Notes under the pieces: model-generated
What the model saw: the letters and a program-made list of their open reading frames with translations, nothing else
The model's database searches: none
What the model was told of the DNA's origin: nothing
Assembly (NCBI RefSeq): GCF_021354595.1
Contig: NZ_JADWYJ010000006.1
Location: forward strand, 186,001 to 250,000
Length of the DNA: 64,000 nucleotides
Direction: 5' to 3'
Origin: Maribellus sp. CM-23
GTDB lineage: Bacteria; Bacteroidota; Bacteroidia; Bacteroidales; Prolixibacteraceae
Part shown: in pieces, positions 58,690-64,000 of the stretch
Position numbering within the stretch: the stretch's first letter is position 1
How the letters are laid out: each line of letters opens with the position of its first letter
Made by a program: the position numbers and the translations under genes

Positions 58690-60894
58690 ATGAAGCAATA
58701 TTTATTATTTATTTTAATGATACTACCCGCCCTTTCTTTTGCCGACGAAATAAAAGGAATTGTATTCGCAAAGGAGGGAAACGGAAAACAACCACTTCCC
58801 GGGGTAAATATTTACTGGGAAGGAAGCACACAGGGAACCACTTCGGTAGCTGACGGAAGTTTCAGCATCGGTCAGAAAAACGACCAGCACATGTTGGTAT
58901 TTAGTTTTGTTGGCTACGAAAAGCAGGTGGTTCATGTTCATGAAATGGGAGCACTGGAAGTGGTGCTTGAGCCCAACCTGGAGATTGAAGAAGTAAAAGT
59001 GGTGAAAAAGAACCGCGGAACCTATTTATCTACGATCAACCCGATACAGGTAGAAAACATCAGCAGTGCGGAACTGCACAAGGCGGCTTGTTGCAACCTG
59101 GCCGAGAGTTTTGAAACCAACCCTTCGGTAGACCTGAGCTACAGCGATGCTGTTACCGGCGCCAAACAGATCAGGCTGCTGGGGCTCGACGGAACTTATT
59201 CGCTGATGCAGATTGAAAACATGCCCAACCTGCGTGGACTGGCTACGGCTTCGGGATTGACCTACATTCCCGGACCGTGGATGGAATCGATCCAGGTGTC
59301 GAAAGGCGCTGCTTCGGTGGTTAACGGCTACGATGCCATTGCCGGGCAGATCAACGCCGAGCTCAAAAAGCCCGATTCGGATGAAAAGCTGTTTCTGAAC
59401 CTGTACGGAAACATCGATGGCCGGCTCGAATACAACGGAAACGGGAATATTCGTCTGAAAGGCGATACATTGACAACGGGAATTTTTGTGCACGGGCACG
59501 ATCTTTCGAAACGCAACGACCATAATCACGACGGTTTTCTGGACGAGCCGATGTCGAAGATGTTCCAGGTAGCAAACCGGTGGAAGTACAATAATCAGAA
59601 TGGATTCATGGCCCAGGCCTATGTTAATTTCCTGACCGAAGAACGTTTGGGTGGGCAGAAGGATGTTGACTGGAACATGCAGCCTTCGGTGAATAACCCT
59701 TTCGGGGTGAACATCAAAAACGACCGGATAGATGCTTTTTTCAAATCGGGTTATACTTTTAACCATGGTAAATCGGCCATCGCCTGGCTGTCGAACTTTT
59801 CGCGTCACGAAACCGAATCGTACTATGGGTTAACGCCTTACAATGCCGATGAAACCCGTTTTTATGCCAACGCTGTTCTAACCCATGACCTGGACGCATA
59901 TGCCCGTCATATTCTGAATGCAGGAGCCAGTTTTGTGTACGACGATTTCAACGAAGCTATTTATGATCAGAACATTGAGCGGACCGAGAAAGTGCCTGGT
60001 TTGTTTGCTGAATATACTTTCAAACCCAATCCAAACCTTACGCTGATGGCAGGTTTGCGTACCGATTTTCATAACCTGTTCGGAACTTTTGTGACGCCGC
60101 GTATGCACTTCCGTTACCATTTTGCCGATCATTTTACCATTCGTACCAGTGCCGGGAAAGGTTACCGTACGGCCAATGTACTTTCGGAAAATGTTTATTT
60201 GCTCTCTTCATCGCGTCCCTTGCAATGGACCGACGATGTGATGCAGGAGGAAGCCTGGAACTACGGTTTTGCCTTTATTCAGAATTACACTTTGCTCGGA
60301 CGTGAGTTGACACTGAATGCCGAATTTTTCCGCACCAGTTTTGATTCGCAGTTGATTGTTGACCGCGAAACATCTGCCGATTATGTGATGCTGACTCCTT
60401 TACAGGGAACTTCGTTTGCCAACAGCCTGCAGTTCGATGTGCGCTGGCAACCCATCGAAAGGCTCGATTTGTTGCTGGCTTACCGAATAAACAACATCAA
60501 ACAGACCATTGGCGGAGAGTTGGTGGACAAACCGCTTACCAACGATTACAAGGGTTTGATCAACCTGAATTACACCACCAACCTGAAAAAGTGGATGTTT
60601 GACTACACGGTTCAGTTTAACGGCGGCGGGCGTATTCCGGAATATCCCGGTGAAGTAAGTGCAGGCGGCCTTGCTTTTGATCCGTATATTGTGATGAATA
60701 CACAGATTACCAAGTATTTCAGAAGCTGGAGTGTTTACTTTGGGTCAGAAAACCTGGGTGATTTTAAACAGGCACACCCGATACAGGGGGCTGACGATCC
60801 GTTTGGGCCCAATTTTGACGCCACCAAAGTTTGGGGACCGGTAATGGGGCGAAAAGTGTACCTCGGATTACGATTTAATTTGAATTATGAATAA
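58690..60894 (+). CDS. TonB-dependent receptor of a metal-linked operon
   Basis: Outer-membrane receptor, 734 aa. Signal peptide MKQYLLFILMILPALSFAD; a CarboxypepD-reg-like domain follows (KGIVFAKEGNGKQPLPGVN, SFVGYEKQVV). The plug has LHKAACCNLAESFETNPSVDLSYSDAVTGAKQIRLLGL, with a vicinal Cys pair, and YIPGPWMESIQVSKGAASVVNGYDAIAGQINAEL. The barrel ends GRKVYLGLRFNLNYE. It lies between a Cys/His-rich protein and an HMA protein, and receptors of this sequence type are often found with HMA domains, so metal (copper or zinc) uptake or export is likely. Direct evidence for the metal is lacking. Confidence 0.9.
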   Translation: MKQYLLFILMILPALSFADEIKGIVFAKEGNGKQPLPGVNIYWEGSTQGTTSVADGSFSIGQKNDQHMLVFSFVGYEKQVVHVHEMGALEVVLEPNLEIEEVKVVKKNRGTYLSTINPIQVENISSAELHKAACCNLAESFETNPSVDLSYSDAVTGAKQIRLLGLDGTYSLMQIENMPNLRGLATASGLTYIPGPWMESIQVSKGAASVVNGYDAIAGQINAELKKPDSDEKLFLNLYGNIDGRLEYNGNGNIRLKGDTLTTGIFVHGHDLSKRNDHNHDGFLDEPMSKMFQVANRWKYNNQNGFMAQAYVNFLTEERLGGQKDVDWNMQPSVNNPFGVNIKNDRIDAFFKSGYTFNHGKSAIAWLSNFSRHETESYYGLTPYNADETRFYANAVLTHDLDAYARHILNAGASFVYDDFNEAIYDQNIERTEKVPGLFAEYTFKPNPNLTLMAGLRTDFHNLFGTFVTPRMHFRYHFADHFTIRTSAGKGYRTANVLSENVYLLSSSRPLQWTDDVMQEEAWNYGFAFIQNYTLLGRELTLNAEFFRTSFDSQLIVDRETSADYVMLTPLQGTSFANSLQFDVRWQPIERLDLLLAYRINNIKQTIGGELVDKPLTNDYKGLINLNYTTNLKKWMFDYTVQFNGGGRIPEYPGEVSAGGLAFDPYIVMNTQITKYFRSWSVYFGSENLGDFKQAHPIQGADDPFGPNFDATKVWGPVMGRKVYLGLRFNLNYE

Positions 60895-60979
60895 TCAGCT
60901 ACGGGACGTGAACTGTGAGCCAGGAGCGATCAGGCCAACAGACTCAATACTCGTAGTTGGAAACTAAAAAACTAAAAAA

Positions 60980-61351
60980 ATGAAAAAACTATTGATCCTT
61001 ACCATCGTGTTGCTGGCAGGCTTTGCCACCCAACCGCTTTACGCGCAAAAAAAGGGAAACAAAGTTGTTTGCTTTAAAAGCAACATGGACTGTTCTGATT
61101 GCGAAAAAACGCTTACTGAGTACCTGAAATTTGAGAAAGGGGTGAAAGATCTGAAGGTTGATCACGTTTCGAATACCATTATGGTAGAGTACAAAGAAGG
61201 TAAAAGCAGTGACGAAAGCATGGCCAAAGCTGTGGAGAAAAAGGGCTACAAAGCCGAAAAGATTAGCCAGGAGGAATATCAAAAAATAGTGGCCCACGCA
61301 AAGGAAGCCGGCCATGATCATAACCACGAACAACATCAGGAACCGGAATAG
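60980..61351 (+). CDS. Exported HMA-domain metal-binding protein
   Basis: Periplasmic metallochaperone-like protein, 123 aa. Signal peptide MKKLLILTIVLLAGFATQPLYAQ. The HMA domain has the M-x-C-x-x-C motif as Met36-Cys38-Cys41 in SNMDCSDCEKTL, then VKDLKVDHVSNTIMVEY and KAVEKKGYKAEKIS. A His-rich tail (AGHDHNHEQHQEPE) adds ligands. It probably passes copper or a similar soft metal to or from the receptor encoded just upstream. A strong terminator follows. Confidence 0.9.
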   Translation: MKKLLILTIVLLAGFATQPLYAQKKGNKVVCFKSNMDCSDCEKTLTEYLKFEKGVKDLKVDHVSNTIMVEYKEGKSSDESMAKAVEKKGYKAEKISQEEYQKIVAHAKEAGHDHNHEQHQEPE

Positions 61352-61376
61352 CAGGGAAGAGATGTTGGTAATAAGA

Positions 61377-61413
61377 AGGATTTCATCAGTTTAAAGATGA
61401 AATCCTTTTTTTT
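61377..61413 (+). terminator. Intrinsic terminator of the receptor-HMA unit
   Basis: Perfect 12-bp stem AAGGATTTCATC / GATGAAATCCTT around AGTTTAAA, then TTTTTTTTG. The second arm contains an ATG that could be mistaken for the start of the following fucosidase. Confidence 0.9.
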
Positions 61414-61495
61414 GTTTTTAATCAGGAGTTTGAACTCCCGAATTGGTTTTATGTTTATTTTTATTCCGATGCCAATCATGACTAAACCGACTACA

Positions 61496-62842
61496 ATGAA
61501 ACTATCACCGGCAATAAATAAGCTTTGTTTTTCAATCACCTGGGCACTGTTGGGCATTTTATTGGTAACAGCCGTAAACGCACAGGAAGAGCCTCCGTTT
61601 AATATGAATAAAGCTGAAAGGGAACAATGGTTTACAGACCTGGGATTCGGCATGTTTATTCATTGGAGCATGGATGTGCAATTGGGGATGGTCATCAGTC
61701 ACAGTATGGTGGGGGCCTCGGAAGAATATCTTGACAGGTACATCAACGAACTTCCAAAGACCTTTAATCCCGTAAATTTTGATGCAAAACAATGGGTAAA
61801 TATTGCCAAACTTGCCGGAATGAAATACCTGGTTTTTACCACCAAACACCACAACGGTTATTGTATGTTCAATACCAAAACAACCGATTTTGGAATCATG
61901 AACAGCCCTTACGCAAAGGACATCACAAAGATGTTAGTTGATGCTTGTCGTGAAGCAGGTATTGCAGTAGGTCTGTACTTTTCGCCTGACGATTTTTATT
62001 TTCTTCATCAACAGGGAACTCTGATATCGAGGGTGCGAAAGGAAGCACTGGCCAGCAGTAATCCGGAGCTAAATGCGTATGTAAAAGAGCAAATGAGGGA
62101 GTTGATGACTCAATATGGAAAAATTGATATTGTGTTTTTGGACGGTATGGAACAGTTTGCAAAAACAGAACTGGCAAAAGTATGTTGGGAGATTAACTCC
62201 GATGTTGTTGTCACCCGGGGAGCTATCAATACCCCTGAACAGGAAACGCCTGAAAGCCCCATTCCTTCTCCTTGGGAAGCATGTTACACGCTCGGAGATC
62301 AATGGCAATACCGGCCCACAAATGAAAATTACAAAACAGCCAAAGATGCGATTCTTAAACTAATTGAGATAAGGTCAAAAGGAGGTAATTTACTATTGAA
62401 CTTTGGCCCCGATGCGTTGGGGAATTTTCCACCGGAACAACTGGGTATTTTGAATGAAATTTCGTTGTGGATGTTTATTAACCAGGAAGCCTTGGAGCAA
62501 ACCATACCTCACCGAATTATTAAGGAAGATAATATTTGGTTTCTAACATCGAAAGACAGGAAAACAGCTTATCTTTTTATAAACGAGGAGGAGTGGAAAC
62601 ATGGTGAACGAAAAGTATTTTCCATTCATGCGTTGAAAGCAACGGATAAAAGCCAGATAGCAGTGTTGGGGCACAACGGAGTGGTTTTGGAATACAACAA
62701 AAACGCGAATCCGGCACCTGAGATCAAACAGACTAGCAATGGTATGGAGATCTCGGTTACACGATCTCAAAGAATCTACAACGACCGTAAATGGAATAAT
62801 CCTGTGGTAGTAAAGATTACCGAAGTTGATGTAAGTGAATAA
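61496..62842 (+). CDS. Alpha-L-fucosidase, GH29
   Basis: Exported glycoside hydrolase removing terminal alpha-L-fucose, 448 aa. The chosen Met at 61496 begins a signal peptide (MKLSPAINKLCFSITWALLGILLVTAVNA); Mets at 61478 and 61397 are in frame, but the latter lies in the terminator. The barrel has WFTDLGFGMFIHWS, AKLAGMKYLVFTTKHHNGYCMF and GIAVGLYFSPDDF. The nucleophile Asp216 is in IDIVFLDGMEQ. GGNLLLNFGPDALGNF is the C-terminal barrel block. The second, beta-sandwich domain follows. No SusCD genes are nearby. It probably acts on fucose-containing host or algal glycans. Confidence 0.93.
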   Translation: MKLSPAINKLCFSITWALLGILLVTAVNAQEEPPFNMNKAEREQWFTDLGFGMFIHWSMDVQLGMVISHSMVGASEEYLDRYINELPKTFNPVNFDAKQWVNIAKLAGMKYLVFTTKHHNGYCMFNTKTTDFGIMNSPYAKDITKMLVDACREAGIAVGLYFSPDDFYFLHQQGTLISRVRKEALASSNPELNAYVKEQMRELMTQYGKIDIVFLDGMEQFAKTELAKVCWEINSDVVVTRGAINTPEQETPESPIPSPWEACYTLGDQWQYRPTNENYKTAKDAILKLIEIRSKGGNLLLNFGPDALGNFPPEQLGILNEISLWMFINQEALEQTIPHRIIKEDNIWFLTSKDRKTAYLFINEEEWKHGERKVFSIHALKATDKSQIAVLGHNGVVLEYNKNANPAPEIKQTSNGMEISVTRSQRIYNDRKWNNPVVVKITEVDVSE

Positions 62843-62885
62843 ATACCAGTGCAGACGTATTAACGAAAATTAAAATGTAAATAAT

Positions 62886-63770
62886 ATGACCAATAAACCA
62901 ATCGTAAGCCTTGTTATCCTTTCGGTAATTTTGTTTTTCGTACAAAGCCTGATTGCCCGGGAAGACTATAAAAAACCAAACAAGACGTTAATCAAACAAA
63001 TAACATCTACTGACGGATTTGTTGCCTTGTGGAAATTCAATGAAAAGCCCGGAGAAAACCGAAAAGCAGTGGGGAAGGGGAATTTTTCTTTGACCGAAGG
63101 AAACGGGCTGGTTGAACGGATCGCCGAAGGTCCTGTTTCCGGGTATTCGATTCAACTTAGCGGCGATAATTTCATGAGTCTTTCAAACGACAAAACTGCC
63201 GAGTTAAATATTTATGGGGAAAGTCAGGGGGTAACGGTAGTGGCATGGGTAAAATGGACCGGCGAGCAAACCGGTTTTGTAGGCGGCATGTGGAACGAAT
63301 ACGAGGATGGCGGAAAACGACAATACGGATTGTTTGTGTCGTTGCCTTATTACAACGGGGCCAACCAAGTCTGTGGTCATATCTCGCAAACGGGTAAACC
63401 GACGCCTCCTTTTCCGTATTCCATCGATTATTCGGCCAGCCAACAAACCGTTCCGACGAACGAATGGTGTATGGTTGCACTTACCTATGATGGCGAATAC
63501 ATCAAATCGTTTCTGAACGGAAGATTTGAAGTACGCGAACCTGAACTGATCGATCATACCAAAGGATTTGAAGGTTATCCCGACGGTCTGATTCAAAACA
63601 AAAACCCTTACTACTTTCCGGATGGAATGGGGAACAACGGCTCTGATTTTACCGTAGGTGCGGTATTGCTAAAAAAAGGTATGGGAAATTTTTTCAAAGG
63701 ACAAATTGGGGGGCTGGCAGTGTTCGATCGTGCTTTGGATGAAGATGAAATTGCAGCCTTCGCCCAATAA
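62886..63770 (+). CDS. LamG/concanavalin-type exported protein
   Basis: Exported carbohydrate-binding or scaffold protein, 294 aa. Signal peptide MTNKPIVSLVILSVILFFVQSLIA. The rest is a LamG-like beta-sandwich: GFVALWKFNE, SIQLSGDNFMSLSN, GVTVVAWVKWTGEQTGFVGGM, NEWCMVALTYDGEYIKSFLNG and the closing FFKGQIGGLAVFDRALDEDEI. It lies 43 bases after the fucosidase and is likely in the same transcript, so a role in binding the fucosylated glycan is plausible. It has no catalytic motif that I recognise. Confidence 0.85.
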   Translation: MTNKPIVSLVILSVILFFVQSLIAREDYKKPNKTLIKQITSTDGFVALWKFNEKPGENRKAVGKGNFSLTEGNGLVERIAEGPVSGYSIQLSGDNFMSLSNDKTAELNIYGESQGVTVVAWVKWTGEQTGFVGGMWNEYEDGGKRQYGLFVSLPYYNGANQVCGHISQTGKPTPPFPYSIDYSASQQTVPTNEWCMVALTYDGEYIKSFLNGRFEVREPELIDHTKGFEGYPDGLIQNKNPYYFPDGMGNNGSDFTVGAVLLKKGMGNFFKGQIGGLAVFDRALDEDEIAAFAQ

Positions 63771-64000
63771 AACAAGACGTATTCAGAGTAATATCAAGAT
63801 TCAGCGTATTCTTTAAAATTCTATATAACAATGATGGATTCTGAATCTATTGGGCGTTGTCACTGTCAGGAATGTTTGTGATACTTCTTTTGCTGATGAC
63901 ATGTCACTGTGGCAATACCTTTTGAACGACGTGCCATAGCATTTCTGAAACGTAGCCGTTTAATTAAGCAGAAATTTCAAACAATTTAACAAAACAATCA
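63771..64000. other. Right edge, no gene seen
   Basis: 230 bases after the LamG gene with no clear ORF, terminator or promoter. It includes TGTCACTGTCAGG and ATGTCACTGTGGC, two copies of a short word, with no obvious meaning. Confidence 0.5.

Noticed and set aside
61397..61495. Upstream ATG for the fucosidase
   Set aside because: It lies in the second arm of a strong terminator; the residues before 61496 would precede the signal peptide.

Overview
The window reads as chromosomal DNA of a member of the Bacteroidota. Evidence: promoters of the Bacteroidota type (TAnnTTTG at -7, TTG/TTTG about 19-20 bases upstream), almost no Shine-Dalgarno sequences, SusC/CarboxypepD-reg type TonB-dependent receptors, BlaI/M56-BlaR pairs carrying TonB domains, PepSY-like lipoproteins behind a two-component system, a pyrG-yidC pair, and a fused E1 alpha/beta oxo-acid dehydrogenase. 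The gene set suggests a marine-type Bacteroidia, perhaps Marinilabiliales/Prolixibacteraceae; that placement is inference. I saw no tRNA, rRNA, CRISPR array, insertion sequence or prophage.

Layout. 0-11 kb: a ClC channel cut by the left edge, exported glycosylasparaginase, a glycine-rich RRM protein, a cytidylate-kinase-like protein, two redox enzymes, a lone FRG-domain gene, a methyltransferase, a PQQ-propeller lipoprotein and a PhzF-type enzyme. 11-20 kb: a TonB-dependent receptor, class I fumarase, a MazEF-like toxin-antitoxin pair, a membrane metallophosphoesterase, glutaminase and omega-amidase. 20-25 kb: two tandem TonB paralogues, then BlaI and an M56 sensor fused to a third copy of the same TonB domain, then a TPR protein. 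25-36 kb: PAP2 phosphatase, a response regulator-histidine kinase-PepSY-PepSY operon, a GT39-type glycosyltransferase, a 7TM-LuxR regulator, and a zincin/propeller/barrel outer-membrane protein.

36-48 kb: an AT-rich gene-poor stretch around a small XRE regulator, then pyrK-pyrD, a lipoyl E2, a fused E1, flavodoxin, and pyrG-yidC. 48-64 kb: fabI, an M49-like peptidase lipoprotein, a metal-efflux operon (His-rich protein, adaptor, CusA-like pump, TolC-like channel), a second metal operon (Cys/His-rich protein, TonB receptor, HMA metal-binding protein), then a GH29 fucosidase and a LamG-like protein.

The most unusual part is 36.9-38.2 kb and its echo at 44.3 kb. Five promoters share the -7 box TACATTTG embedded in an imperfect palindrome of the form TTACA-NN-TGTAA. 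The first drives the XRE gene. Three drive stretches of about 75-130 bases without a substantial ORF, each closed by a hairpin and T-run. The last lies upstream of pyrG. I read this as a candidate family of small RNAs or leader RNAs, possibly controlled by the neighbouring XRE protein and placed beside both pyrimidine loci. This is a hypothesis from sequence pattern alone.
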